In this document: in pieces, positions 32,324 through 44,922 of the stretch
Layout of the letters: every line of letters begins with the position of its first letter
How positions within the stretch are numbered: the first letter of the stretch is position 1
Assembly: GCA_026545765.1 (NCBI GenBank)
Contig: CM048842.1
Location: 48,555,431-48,619,430 of the forward strand
Length of the DNA: 64,000 nt
Direction of reading: 5' to 3'
DNA from: Plantago major
Lineage: Eukaryota > Streptophyta > Magnoliopsida > Lamiales > Plantaginaceae
Made by a program: the position numbers and the translations under genes
The notes under the pieces: model-generated
Told to the model about the DNA's origin: nothing
The model's database searches: none
The model's input: only the letters and a program-made list of their open reading frames with translations

Positions 32324-34552
32324 ATGAGCTTGTTAACTTTTCTTATCACCCTCTTTTGCATTCTCAGCATCAACTCTTTGCAAGCTGTTACAGATGATGC
32401 AACAGAACAAAGCAACTTGGAAACATATATTGTTCAAGTCGAGGTACCTGATGGACAACTTGCTAGTCAATCAGATGACATGATAGACAACTGGTACACT
32501 TCTTTTTTCCCTCCAACCACTGCAAGCACCGGCCGCAGGCGTATTATTTACTCATATCGCTCCGTGTTCAAAGGCTTTGCCGCCAGATTATCGCCTGATG
32601 AAGTGAGTGCCATGGAGGAAAAGGAGGGATTCGTGTCAGCACGCCCGGAGAGAAAACTAACCATGCACACAACACATTCTCCCAACTTCTTGGGCTTGAA
32701 CCAGAATATGGGATTTTGGCAAGAATCCAACTACGGTAAAGGCGTGATTGTTGGAGTTTTGGATAGCAGCATTTCACCTGACCACCCTTCATTTGCTGAC
32801 GAAGGAGTACCTACACCGCCAGCTAAGTGGAAGGGCAGGTGTGACTTCAATGATACATTATATAATAACAAAATCATTGGAGCTAGGGGCTTCGTTTTCA
32901 ACGAAAGCCCATTTGATGTTGACGGCCACGGGACTCATACTGCAAGCACTATTGCCAGGAACTTTGTCGAAGGCGCAAATGTTCTCGGCAATGCTAATGG
33001 CACGGCATCTGGCATTGCTCCACATGCTCATCTAGCAATTTACAGAGTTTGTTACATTTCTTGTTTTGAAAGTGATGTGATTGCCGGGATGGACATTGCT
33101 ATCGAGGATGGAGTCCATATACTTTCCCTTTCACTAGGCGGATTCTCTTTGAACTTCTGGAGTGATTTCATTGCGCTTGGTGCTTATAGCGCAATGGAGA
33201 GGGGCATACTGGTAAGCTGTTCTGCAGGAAACTCCGGTCCTTTTAACTTCTCTATATCAAATGGAGCCCCTTGGATTCTGACAGTTGGTGCCGCTACCAC
33301 AGACCGGAAATTAAAGGCAGCTGCAGTGCTTGGAAACAATGAAGAATTCGAGGGGGAGTCAGCCAACCAGCAGATTTCTCTCCAACACTACTACCTCTTG
33401 TCTATGCTGGAATGCTCAATACAAGCGATCGGAACCTTCCATTCTGCAACGCGGAATCATTAAACGCGACAGATATACGAGGAAAAATAGTCGTCTGTGA
33501 GTTAGGTGGATTCCTCACACGAATTGAAAAGGGTCAAGCAGTGAAAGATGCTGGTGGAGCTGCCATGATTCTAGTAAATCACAGGAACTTTGCGAACCTT
33601 ACCCTGTCGGAAGCTCATGTCCTCCCCGCAACCCATGTGACTTACGCTGATGGACTAAAGATCAAAGCGTACATAAACTCCACAACCACCCCCATGGCTA
33701 CAATTCGTTTTCGTGGAACAATGATTGGTGATCCTCGTGCCCCTGTTGTTGCAGCATTTTCGTCCAGAGGCCCCAACTGGGCAAACCGGGGCATCCTAAA
33801 ACCTGATATTTTAGGCCTTGGTGTTAACATTCTCGGAGCATGGCCAGCATCTCTCAGAAACAACACAGACATGAAATCCTCGTTCAACATAATATCCGGC
33901 ACCTCAATGTCATGTCCTCACCTCAGCAGTGTGGCAGCACTACTCAAAAGCGCGCATCCGGATTGGTAGCCAGCTGCAATCAAGTCCAATTATGACTACA
34001 GCTGATACTCTCAATCTTGTAAAAGATCCAATTGAGGACGAGCAGTATCAACCAGCACACATTTTTGCCACCGGGTCAGGCCATGTGAACCCATCCAGGG
34101 CAAACAACCCTGGACTTGTTTATTTACATCCTGCCTGAAGATTACATTTCGCATATATGCGGTTTGAACTATACAAATCGCCAAATGGCCTCTATTTTGC
34201 AACGTAGGCACAATTGCTCAGCTGAAACAAGCATACCGGAGGCAGAGCTAAATTATCCATCGTTTGCACTCACTTTTAGTGCACTTAATCCAGCAGTTCA
34301 ATCATATACAGGACTCTGACAAATGTTGGTGACCCAAATTCCTCTTACATTTAAATTGACCCTCCACCAGGTATTGATGTTCGTGTCGAGCCGATAAAGT
34401 TGGAGTTCCTGGAGCCTGATCAGAAATTGACATACCAAGTGACGTTCACTCAACTGGGGAATACTACAAATATTGGAATATTTCAAGGTTTCTTGAGGTG
34501 GAGTTCTACACAATACTCTGTCAGGAGCCCTATTGCAGTTATGATGCGTTGA
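32324..34552 (+). pseudogene. Subtilisin-like serine protease (SBT), disrupted
   Basis: An intronless plant S8 subtilase. Residues 1-21 form a signal peptide. The I9 propeptide (TYIVQVEVP to about 115) precedes the mature start near HTTHSPNFLGL. Catalytic motifs are all present: Asp147 (VGVLDSSISPDH), His202 (DGHGTHTAS), oxyanion Asn303 (SCSAGNSGP) and Ser ([10 protein letters not shown], codon 33,904-33,906). A PA domain is inserted after about residue 350, and the C-terminal Fn3-like domain reaches 34,552. Lesions: a 1-nt loss near 33,370; a TAG stop at 33,967-33,969 just after HPDW; a frame change near 33,990; another near 34,130; another near 34,315; and an in-frame stop near 34,355. Six lesions make a single sequencing error unlikely. 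The intact triad and TATA box suggest recent inactivation. The first open part (379 codons) could still give a truncated protein without the catalytic Ser. Confidence 0.88.
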
Positions 34553-36501
34553 TCCAAACTACTACTACAGTTCTTTTAGAAGTTCTTATACTACACAAAG
34601 TACGATGTATTGTGACTTGTGAGTGAATAAAATTGCTAGTGAAGATGTATTATGATGTACTATAAATTACTAGTGAACAGATATTGTGATTTGTGAATGT
34701 GTAATATATGATATACATAAATGGCTATTGACACGAGTACATTGTTGCTCTCTACTCTCAACATTTCAAGCAACATATATTATCAGGATCTGCTAAGGTA
34801 TAAGAAAACTGAAGTTCTAAACATGCATAATGCCGCAACTGACAGAAAATGAGCATCAACTGGAAATAGATCCACCAGAGCTTCAATGAGATATAAACTA
34901 GAAGACATTGTATACGCCATGTTGTGCTTTCGTGCTCATGGAATAAAGTGTGTTCCATGCACCGAAGGTCCTCCTAAATCACTACAACACATTCATTATG
35001 CAACTGTTGCTACTCTCACTGCAAAATGTGTAGAGATTGCGAAAATTTTCAATATAGTGGTCACAAGTCACATTCAAAGTTTTGCAAAATGTTTAGATAT
35101 CCTATTAAGTAGATCAATTGCAACTTTGCACACAATCTTTTAGTAGTCCACGATCATCTTTTCATGTTAGTAAAATTTACCAAGGTCCACCACATTGCCA
35201 ATCCTGGAATATCGAAAAGAGAACAAACTAATCAGCCAGTGGGGTGGGGGGTCGAAGTGAGGAACATGATGGTTCCATGAAATACCTTTACGAAAACGCT
35301 TCTACAATGTCAATCACTTCATGCAAAATTATATCTTTGCTTCACTTTTCCTTCTCGAGTTCTTCCTAAGAAACGAATAGAGAAAAGGTCAGAACATCTA
35401 GCAAGGACAATTAAATAAAATTTACTCCAATGACAAACGTGGAGAGGACAGGATCAGCAAACTTTAATTCAACGCCATACAAGCCGAGGCTCTTAGTTGG
35501 GTGTCAAGCCAAATAGTGGTATAAGATAAAAATAAGGATGTTTAGTTTCCATCTATAAACCTATAACATTTACTACCGACCATGTTACTACAGGAAGGAT
35601 CCCTATTATGAAGAATGAAGATGTATCAACTAGAACAAGAACTACCAACTTAATAAGCACCACAATTAACAAAGCCACAAAACTATCACATTCTCAAACC
35701 AAATGCAACTATGTCTATGTGAACATCTATATCAATCCATCTGCTGAACAAGCATGCGCAACGATCTCTCGCCACCCATAGTTGCAATCTGACAAAGCAA
35801 ATGATGCATGCCTCTCTCGGCTTTCACTTTCCGGAAATATTCAGGCATATCTGCTTAAACACTTCAGAAAGTATCTTCACACATATCACACCATAACTTC
35901 AAATCTCATCCCAAAAGTGGTTTGGCACCTAAAATCTCATCAATTACCCGAATTTCGACAACACATTTTGAAGATATCAAGAAACTATGTCCAATTTAGT
36001 AGAGCCTATCAGTCAAGTCAGTCTTATCCAGAAATAACCCGAGCGTGAATTTGTCTCACAAGGAAAAAAAAAAAAAAGAGATATCCTTGATGGAAATTCA
36101 GATCAGGTCAATCTTTTAGTCAGAACGAGACTGAGCATGTGGCTCAGCCAAAACCTAATACTAGTTAAATCAATCAGGAACCAACTGAATCCAAGTAAAC
36201 CAGCTGGCTCCTGGAGAAAGACGCAAGTGATAATGTTAAAATTAACGACAAAACTGGACTAGGCAAGTTCTAGATCTCGTATTCAGAATGATCTACTATC
36301 TAGTGTCAAGTGTTAAATACAAAATCTGAATTAAGAGATGATCCTCCAGAGCAAGTCTCCTGACCTTAAATCTTCATGGATGTAGATGTTCCATTGATGA
36401 CATGGCTTCTGGAAGTTTTATGTTCTGTGTTATCGGCTAATGACAATCTCTATGTTCCAATTCCAAGCTTTTGGACCCAGAATATCATGTTGCATGTCAA
36501 C
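34553..36501. other. Intergenic DNA between two pseudogene-like loci
   Basis: No coding or mobile signature is recognised. A 15-A run sits near 36,064. The right end should contain the 3' UTR of the SHG1-like gene. Confidence 0.4.
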
Positions 36502-39500
36502 TCAACCAAAACCAGGAGGCACTTCCGGATCTTCATCACCAATGTTGCCCAACCCCTTATGAGTGATAACATGAGAGAAGCCAGGTGGAGCATCAGAATC
36601 CAAACTTTCTGGCTCGTGAATATCCCTGGTTTGAAGGTTTCCTTCCTTACGTACTTGAATAGCTTTTCCATTATTAGAGGTCTCAGCATTCATCTTTGGT
36701 TTTTCCATGCGGTTGTTCTTTCTTCTCTTGGGGGGATTAGGCATGACAAATCCTGATCGTTCGCTCCGCCACCATCCAATTGTGTACCATTAGATTCTCC
36801 AGCTCCAGGAGCATGGCCGTTATCAAACTCATACGGAATTGGGTGTGAGTTTATGGCCGAAGATGACTCCCCATTGCCTTTTTTATTGGGGTAACATGAT
36901 TTGTCATAAACTGATCGTACTGTTTCTCTTATTTCAGATTGCATGCCATCTGCAGATCTGATTATATCCCAGACAGAGTCAGAAACTTGACTCATGAGCT
37001 TGTTCCTGAAATTTGTGCAAAAAATAAAAATAAAACTCATCTGAACCTCATACCTTAGAACCCATGTCTAATAAATTTGTATTCTACTATTGATTTGAAG
37101 AAAACAAACGTGAAGATATATTGATAAGACGTCCATTCATTATGAGAAGACATACCCAACTTCTTGGTGAATTGCATCTGAAAGCTGCCGCAGTTTCATA
37201 TTTTCTGAACCTGGACAATTAAGTGCCACTGATTGTTTCACCATGGATATAATATTGTTCCGCAACTCTTCCTGTGAATATTAGAGAACCGGGAGTGAGA
37301 TCCAGTAGAAAAGGATATGTTGAGTGCATCAAATATAAGCAGGCATCACTAATAACAAAAAATGCAAGATCTAAACATGAAGAGAGTCTACAAACTCAAC
37401 CACATTGTCATCTTTGCACGTTTCACATAGCCTAAAAATAAAGACAAACCACCCCCAAAATGTTGACAATGAAATTAAAATTGCCAGAACATCTACTATG
37501 AATACCAAGTTCTGAGCACAGAGGACCTTAGGAAAAACGTAAGATTTACACTAGCATAATCACAATATTACGTCTGGCAATAAACTCAGAAACTTTGGAA
37601 TATCAAACCACCTTAAAAACATTATCTACCACAAAAACATCCATAAAACTTACCCATTTAATGGAGTTATATAAGATAAGTAAATAGATTTAAGAGCCAA
37701 CGGTTTCCAGAGTGGTCCATCTCCATCATATCATTGTAATTTACATCCACTGGTTGCTAAAGTATTCAGTCAGCATGATCAAAAGGGTACATTTATTTTC
37801 GACAAAGAATAAATATATAGTAATAATTTGTTTACGGGACATTCCGGCACTAATGGAAAATCTTGACATTCAAATATCTACATACTGGACAACGGACGTG
37901 GGTAATTCTGAATGATCAGCACATGACCATGTTACACACTAGTCTGAGAAGGTTATTGAACTTATCCTAGCTTATAACATGTCAGGTGTTACATTGTTGC
38001 AGCGAAGTCAACTTTTAGAAATCCCTCAAGTACACTCTACAATTCTAGGAACAAAATGATTAGTCATTACCACCAAAGAAATGGGACAAAATGAGGTTTT
38101 ATGAATAAAAAGTCTAATTAAATTTGGGGCATTCACTCCTCCAGTATCAGCCATCACAAATGCCTATGAAATTTCAATCTACCAACGGCCCTCCACTGTT
38201 CCAGGAGTTCTAGATATAATGCAACCAATATTGAATAACCTTGCAGCAAAAAGCAATAACATCGCAATTTCAGTTACAAGCTGCAAGATATGGTAGCAAA
38301 TTTTAAGATACAAGAGATTGGTACGCACTGAATGCCCGTGCAGAAGGTTGAATGCTGAAAATTCGTTTAAAATTGAATGATGTCCCGTATTAATTGATTA
38401 TCTTCTTCAGCATTTGAAGTACAACAATTACTCAGGACTCGGTTCTCAATATTCATGATTAGGCAATTTCTACCATCTTCATTTGTACGAAAAATAGATA
38501 GTTTTAGGGTCGAAGCAAAATTCAAAATGCATTTCCAAATTTGGACCTAACACAATATTGTTCAGGTTCTAATTGCTAGCATTGAAAATAAAAAGCCATG
38601 TGTCTAACCCAAACATACCACATTGCAATAATTATCGCTGAACTGATTCAATAGCAATTACTCTTGAATTACGGCATCTTAAGAGTTATATAAAACAGCA
38701 AAACATTAATAGTTATATTCATTTCCATATGTAAAAGACGCTACTCGTCTTGCATCATATTTAGAGATTCATAAAAGAAAATTAGATCTAACTTATCCCA
38801 ACAGAGTTCTAATATTTTTCTGTTTCCGGCTTTCACTTAATATTTTGATCACTTTTTATTTCCGACCCATACTATAAAGTACACACCACAAAAGAAGTAT
38901 TCTACGTATCATTTCTCTCTCCCATCCATCTGAGAAAGCAGGATGCCACTTTATTATTAGATGATAGTAAGAGATACATATTGTCATGACTTTTACTGTC
39001 TACTCTTTTCCATACTCTATAAAAATGTGGAACATATATTTGCATACAAAATCCACATCATTGATGATGTAGAAGAGTGATAGTCAAGAAAATCTGTCAC
39101 TCGCTCTTGTTTATTCATGAAACAGACAATCTTAGGTCCAAACTGTTCTTTAATCTTTTATTTGTGAAATCACAATTGCTTCGGAAAGTCCGCATCATAT
39201 TATTTTTAATCCTCTTTCAAGATTAGCTAGCCTAGCACACTTTTATATTTTACCAACCTAAACTGTCACTAGAAATTAAGTAATTAACTTTTGAAGTATG
39301 ATTTTAGCAACAAAAAAAAAAAAGGTTACATATACATTCCTCTTGAGGAACAACTATGCACTATAACCATAAAGTAAGTAAATTTCTGAAATAGTATGCC
39401 ACAAGCGCAGTTACATGTAAGCTGACTAAGTTCTTTTCGTAACTTAATCAGTTGAGCACGCAGACAATAAAACAGGAACTACCACAACAATGTCCCCGAG

Positions 39501-40057
39501 TAAACCGGTGTCACACACAAAATTATGAAAGGCTATTCCACAACCAAGTTAACTTTAAACAAAGACAGCCGTAGCCACAACAATGCCAAAAGAACCTTGG
39601 CTCAACCACATGTATGAAAAAGGACAGGGACACATTGATATTCATCATGAAGTACTTGATAGATACTTTGTTCATCAACGAACACTCAAAGCGGCACAGG
39701 ATCTCCCTAGAAAATTCATAATGCAAAAATCATACCACTAGTTTTTTTTCAGCTGTAACAGGTCCAGAATGCCATTAAACTATGAGAAGGAAACTTTGCC
39801 TAAATTTCAAAAACCCTAAACATGATTTTAGTAACTCATAAAATAAGTAGAATGCGAATTGGAGGTATAAACAGATAGAGAAAGAGAAGCAATCAATAGG
39901 AAGGAAAGAGTTAGCGAAAAAGTATGAAAACGAAACAAACATTGTCTTTGAGCTTGCGGATGATTTGAACACGAAGGCGATCGAAATCACCGTCGTCTTT
40001 GAGCTTGGAAATCACATCTTCAGCCCTTACACCGCCGCTAGAACCACTGTCTTGCAT
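36502..40057 (-). pseudogene. SHG1/BOD1-domain protein, one frameshift in the last exon
   Basis: Three exons on the minus strand: 40057-39941, 37271-37156 and 37005-36502. Exon 1 encodes MQDSGSSGGVRAEDVISKLK and GDFDRLRVQIIRKLKDN. Exon 2 continues EELRNNIISMVKQSVALN and RQLSDAIHQEVG. This is the pattern of the COMPASS Shg1/BOD1 domain, found in a chromatin (H3K4 methyltransferase) complex and in chromosome biorientation factors. Exon 3 (NKLMSQVSDSVWDIIRSADG) opens a polar tail. The reading frame changes at about 36,745-36,775, after which PNPPKRRKNNRMEKPK (a basic, nuclear-signal-like patch) and two PPGF motifs (DAPPGFS, EVPPGFG) end the protein. The splice junctions are clean and keep frame. 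The single shift could be a base error beside the C6 run at 36,731-36,736, or a real recent lesion. Intron 1 is 2.67 kb with no recognised insert. Confidence 0.7.
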
Positions 40058-40415
40058 TGCTGGTTGGGAATTTGTGAGCATACATACAGTGAAGCAAATT
40101 TCCCCAAAAAAATATCAGAGGAAGAAGATATGGTTACACTGGCGGTGGAAATTGAGTCGACTCAGATTGAACCGGGTGGAGTTGGTTATAGTTATGGGTA
40201 ATGTGTGCAAGGATTTGATTTCAGCTACAGATTGAGCATACAAATTTGCAGGAAGAAGAAAGAAGAAGAAAAGAGGTGAAGAGAGGTAGGTAGAGTAGAC
40301 AAATAGTTAAACATGAAAGGAACTAGGGGGAATGTTTGGTACAGGATTAAAACTTGCTATAGAGTTAAAAGAGTAAGTTAAGTAAAAAAATTTAGTTGAT
40401 TGAAGATTAAATAAG

Positions 40416-41660
40416 TGTGGAATATCTGTTTAGATTTTGATTAGCAACCTAATCATTTATTTTAGCTCAGAAAGTTAACTAGTACTCTTAGTTCAATTGT
40501 TAGGTCTCTGAATGTAATTTTTATATCCTTGAAGAAGACCAAAAAGGAAGCATCCGGCAGAAGAGTTCAACGTATTAAAGATTCGAAGACTGCACAAGAT
40601 TGCTGAAGACTAAGGAGATTGGTCTCCTCAGATACTTACTTCTAGATACCTTGAAGAAACAAGTGTTTTTCAATAAACAAGTTTCACAAAAGATATCAGA
40701 GAACAAAAGGTTACTGAGTGAGGAAAAGTGCCCACAGAAACCCACGCTCAGATACATTGGATAAAACTATGTTTCTGGGAAATAATGTTTCAATAAATAT
40801 CTGGAGAAGTAAATGTCTCTGGAAAAGTACATGCAATGCTTCAGAAAGCGTGCATAGTTCCGTTGGCACTACAGGACAAAAAATAGTACAGTGCAATAAA
40901 TGCGCAGACAGAGACATCTGAACAAAAGATGAAATCTCTGAAAAGAGACAACGTCTTCTGCAGTACTATTTACAGATATCAATAGTTTGAATTTCATTGT
41001 GCCTAACGGATACTATTCAAACGGCATGATTTTCACCTATGAATATCACCATTTAGAATGCTTGAAAACATACACAGAACTTACACATCTACGAACTTAT
41101 TCATTCAAGCATACAAGCCTTCAACCTACTTATTCTCTAGCTTACTATTGCGACCAAGCTCTTGAATTCTAAGTAGCACGAAAGTTCTAAGTGTCATGAT
41201 CCTTAACAAGCATTGCTATCTGTGAAGGAGTTGAATCAAAAGATCAAGTATATGAGATTCATTCCCCAGAACATTTAACATAGACTTGGGTCAGTGAAGA
41301 ACATATCACCACACATTGTGAAGTGTGTTAAGTGATTCTTGTTCTATAGAGTATTCCTACATAACTGAGAAAGTTATTAAGACTACTCACCTGACAAACT
41401 ACTTTAACCAACACCACACATGGCGTGGAGTACAGGAAGTCCGGGGAATAACTCAAGGAGAACACTTGGTTGTGAACCTAGTATAAAAGGGAATCAAGGG
41501 ATATGATTATTGTAAAGAGAACTCAATATCTGTCTTAGTGAATTTCAAGTCCTTAGAAAGGGCAAGTGGATTAGTTGAGGGATTACACCACCCTCAGATA
41601 CCACTATAAAGATCTGTGTTATTTACTTTCTGCAACTTTTTAATTGCTTTATTTATCTTG
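40416..41660 (+). repeat. LTR copy B of the second retrotransposon family
   Basis: It starts TGTGGAATATCTG and runs collinear with 19,573-20,884, sharing 'tgaatgtaatttttatatcc', 'gaagaccaaaaaggaagca', 'gtgcctaacggatactattc' and 'agttgagggattacaccacc'. Both copies are in the plus direction, 20 kb apart, with unrelated DNA between, so they are separate insertions rather than the two ends of one element. Confidence 0.65.
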
Positions 41661-41724
41661 CTAATTATTTACACACTTATATCTTGCAAAGCACGTGCAC
41701 TTATCACATAGAAAGTTTTCTGCT

Positions 41725-42437
41725 TGTTGAGGGTATAAGTCCCCCAACCACTTAATGAATTTCCCTTGCTTTCCTTCACGCTAAGTACCTAGACCACCTT
41801 TGAGTAAGAACCACCTTGCTTGTAAGAACCAAAGAGTAAGAGCCCGTAAGAACCGGCTATCCGGTAAGAGGCGATGCGTAAGGACCTGCACAAGTAACTT
41901 GGAGGGGGTTAGGATCGTAGACCCGGTTTGCTAAGTGTCAAACCGGTCTGAGACTTTACTCAAGAGAGACTGAAGATCTACTCTGTATAATAGTCGGGAA
42001 GGTAAGAGTCTGGGAAGAAGGCTTGACTTACTTTGCATTATGAGGATATGTCCATATTTATAGGTTTCCCTTGAGACACAAGATCGCGCCAAGTGTAAAG
42101 CTTAGACTGTGCCAACAATGCTCTATTAGGCCCATGGCCCAATGTCTTGATAGGCCTATGGCCCAATAGGTTGGTTCGGTTAGGACGTCCCGTTTAGGAC
42201 AGTAGTTCATGACAGAGCGGTTAGGACGTTCCGCTTAGGACAGTAGTCCGATAGAGCGGTTAGGACGTCCCGCTTAGGACAATAGTCCAATAGAGCGGTT
42301 AGGACGTCTTGGACATATTTCTGTATCAACATATGTCCCCCTAGTTTCCAAGTATCTTTGTAGAAGATAGTTGTGGAACTATAGTGTCCGGGGAGCTTAG
42401 AATGCCTTTGGCGCCTTGGACATATTTCTGTATCAAC
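41725..42437 (-). mobile_element. Deletion derivative of a Retand-like element
   Basis: 41,725-42,330 is an LTR related to those of the 44.9-59.6 kb element (TGTTGAGGGTATAAG; TGTATCAACA). It is followed by the same polypurine-tract region ('tatgtccccctagtttcc') and about 75 bp of 3' leader. Then 'ggacatatttctgtatcaac' repeats the LTR end at 42,418-42,437. So nearly all the interior and most of the second LTR are lost. It contains three or four copies of 'gagcggttaggacgtc' at 42,212-42,308. Read on the minus strand it has a TATA box CCTATAAATATGG near 42,053-42,065. No target duplication was found. Confidence 0.65.
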
Positions 42438-42459
42438 AAGTAGAAAGATCAATAAAACT

Positions 42460-43188
42460 TAGGGTTGTGCAAACAAGCCGCCCGGCCAACCCGTCCGCAT
42501 CTTACCCGCACCCGTCGATTATGTTTTTTTTTTTAAATTAGGCGGGTTAAATTTTTTATAAACCGCCAATTGGCGGGTTGGATGGGTCCAACCCACAACC
42601 CAACTGACCCACCCGTCAGATTGTTCACATGACAAAAAATGCATATATGTGAATTGAATTACCTGTCAGTGAAGTGAATAGATATAAATATAGAATAGAT
42701 CAATAGCATTAAAATTAGGATTATTTCATATATAAACTAAGAAACTATCTATGGAAAAATGGCATTTCAACCTTTTGCTTTCATTTAAAATTATTTGCTA
42801 ATTTGATGGATTTAATATATCATAGTTGATAGATATGTTATTTAAAAGTTAGCAGTTATGATTGTTCTATGATAAGATTCATTTCCGTTTGGCTTGGTTA
42901 AGGCACTTATATTGGTTATTTTGAGTTGATTTCTATGTACTACTACTGTTAGAAGGGAACATTCTGTAATTATTTTTACTATGGGCATACCTTATGCTTC
43001 TATAGTCTGTGGTGCAATGAATTTTAACTTTTAAAAAAAAATCTTAGTTGATGTAGTAATTCAACTGCCAATCCATCCGCATTATTATCACTCGAACCGC
43101 TGCAGGTTGGAAAAATAATCACCCGCCATAAATGGGTTGGTTTGATTTTTTGTAAATGTCTGTCAATACCCGCCCACGCTCATCCCTA
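42460..43188. mobile_element. hAT-type MITE, 729 bp
   Basis: Ends TAGGGTTG (42,460) and CATCCCTA (to 43,188) are inverted with one mismatch. The 8-bp target duplication ATAAAACT lies at 42,452-42,459 and 43,189-43,196. Subterminal regions are rich in 'acccgc', 'cccgcc' and 'ggcgggtt' in both orientations. No transposase remains. Confidence 0.85.
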
Positions 43189-43252
43189 ATAAAACTCATG
43201 TTCTATTTAGCAATAGTTTAATGGTTAGCTTATGAGTTATAAGCCTGATTTA

Positions 43253-44495
43253 TATGAGATTGGTGATATTTCGGTGTCTAATTTTATTCTTCCTGATGGA
43301 CGGGGGTGGGATATTGATGCGTTGACATTTGTGTTCTGGGATGATGATATTGAAGCTATAGTGCGCATTCCTGTAGGTAGTGTTACTGCTGTTGATACTC
43401 AGAGGTGGTTCTTTACTAAACATGGGTATTACTCGGTAAGAACGGCTTACTATGTTGCAAGGGGAATGAAACAGCAAAGTCGAGCAAGATTTAATGCCAG
43501 CAGTTCTTCTCTGTCTCAAAGGAACTGGATGTTTGTTTGGCAGTTACATGTTCCGAATAAAGTTCGTGTTTTCTTTTGGCGTGTTCTTACCAATAGTCTA
43601 CCTGTTTTTGTTAACTTGCAGCGTCGTAAACTAAATGTTACTCCTACTTGCCCTCTCTGTTTGGAAGCTGACGAATCCATTGTGCATACATTCTTACATT
43701 GTCATTTTTTACGTCTCCTTTAGGCCATTTCTGGATTACCTGCGCATTTATTTTCTGGTGCAGTTACTGATATTTGGGCATGGATTCATAATATTCAGCA
43801 GGTTCTTGAACCGCAACAATTTGCCTACTTCAGCTGCGTATGTTGGAATATGTGGAATAGCATGAACCGTTTGATTCACGAGGGAGTGCATGAGGAACCT
43901 CTGGATTTGGTGAACTTTGCTGCCAATTATTTGCAGCGATTCTAGGAGGCTCAGATCAGGTTGGCTGCGGCTAGACCACCTGTATCGAACAAGACTTGGT
44001 CGCCTCCGTCTGGTTCCATGGTGAAAATTAACGTTGATGCATCAATATTGAGGACAAAAAATGCAGCTGGAGTCGGGATTATTGCTAGCGGCAGCACTGG
44101 GCGGATAATAGCTTGGAGACAACGTAAAATTGATTATATTCAATGTCCAGAAACGGCTGAATCCCTGGCAGTAAAATTTGGAGTGGATTTGGCAATTTCT
44201 CTTGGTTTGCAGGAAGTAATTATCGAAAGTGATTGCTTGAATATTATCAATGCTATCAACAACCCAGTGGAGTGCTTATCATCTTGTGGTCATATTGTGG
44301 AAGAGATTAAGAAGCAGATTTCCTTGTTTAGTTCTTTAACTTCCGTTCATGTTTTCCGTAGTGCAAATGTTTTAGCGCATAATCTCTCTAAATGTGTTGT
44401 TGGAGATTGTGATGGCTTGTCAGACTCTTTTTGATTTGGATTCTTTGTACTCTTCCTTTTATGAATGAAATTTAGTGATGTTTCTCAAAAAAAAA
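43253..44495 (+). mobile_element. 5'-truncated LINE with target duplication
   Basis: It carries the end of an L1-type ORF2. First a zinc-binding zf-RVT region (WMFVWQLHVPNKVRVFFWRV, CPLCLEADESIVHTFLHC) runs to the stop near 43,723. Then, after frame damage around 43,724-43,960 and a TAG near 43,945, an RNase H domain (VKINVDAS, ETAESLAVKFGVDLAI, IIESDCLNII, VHVFRSANVLAH) ends at 44,434. A-tail at 44,487-44,495. The 17-bp target duplication 'gttataagcctgattta' (43,236-43,252) and 'gttatgagcctaattta' (44,496-44,512) differs at two bases. The reverse transcriptase and endonuclease are lost by 5' truncation. Confidence 0.88.
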
Positions 44496-44512
44496 GTTAT
44501 GAGCCTAATTTA

Positions 44513-44917
44513 TTTTATTTTGGAATTAAGAGTTCCATGAAACTGAATTGGGTTAACAATTAACAACAAGGTTTAAATCCATCCTTTGATCATCTAAAAT
44601 TCAATTTAACCTAGCAAACCTATGGGAGGGTGATGCGCCTAGGCAAAAAATAAATTTTCACCAAGTACACCAATGTTATCAAAATTATAATACCAAACCA
44701 AGTTCTAAACACACTAAAAGAATTAGTATTAGAGTTGACTCGAGAGGTCGGTCTCTCGGGAATAACGATCGATTTAGTAATTGATTAAACGGTTGATTTT
44801 CAATATAAAGCAATAAAGTAAGCAAATATATGGTTTGGGTTTTTGAAATAATTATCATAAGCAGAAAGTAAACAAATAAGTGCGTAGCAAATATGACGTA
44901 AATAAGTAACTTATAAT
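44513..44917 (-). repeat. Left part of an older minus-strand LTR split by the Retand-like element
   Basis: This non-coding stretch includes 'tgatgcgcctaggc' and 'gactcgagaggtcggtctctcggg'. It continues beyond the 14.7-kb insertion at 59,614. It precedes the target site CAATT at 44,918-44,922. Confidence 0.45.
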
Positions 44918-44922
44918 CAATT

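Noticed and set aside
35782..36048. 88-codon plus-strand frame
   Set aside because: Intergenic, no domain, no conserved start context.
19573..41660. LTR copies A and B as the two ends of one 22-kb element
   Set aside because: The DNA between them holds the CCS, subtilase and SHG1-like host loci and no retrotransposon coding region; they are separate insertions.
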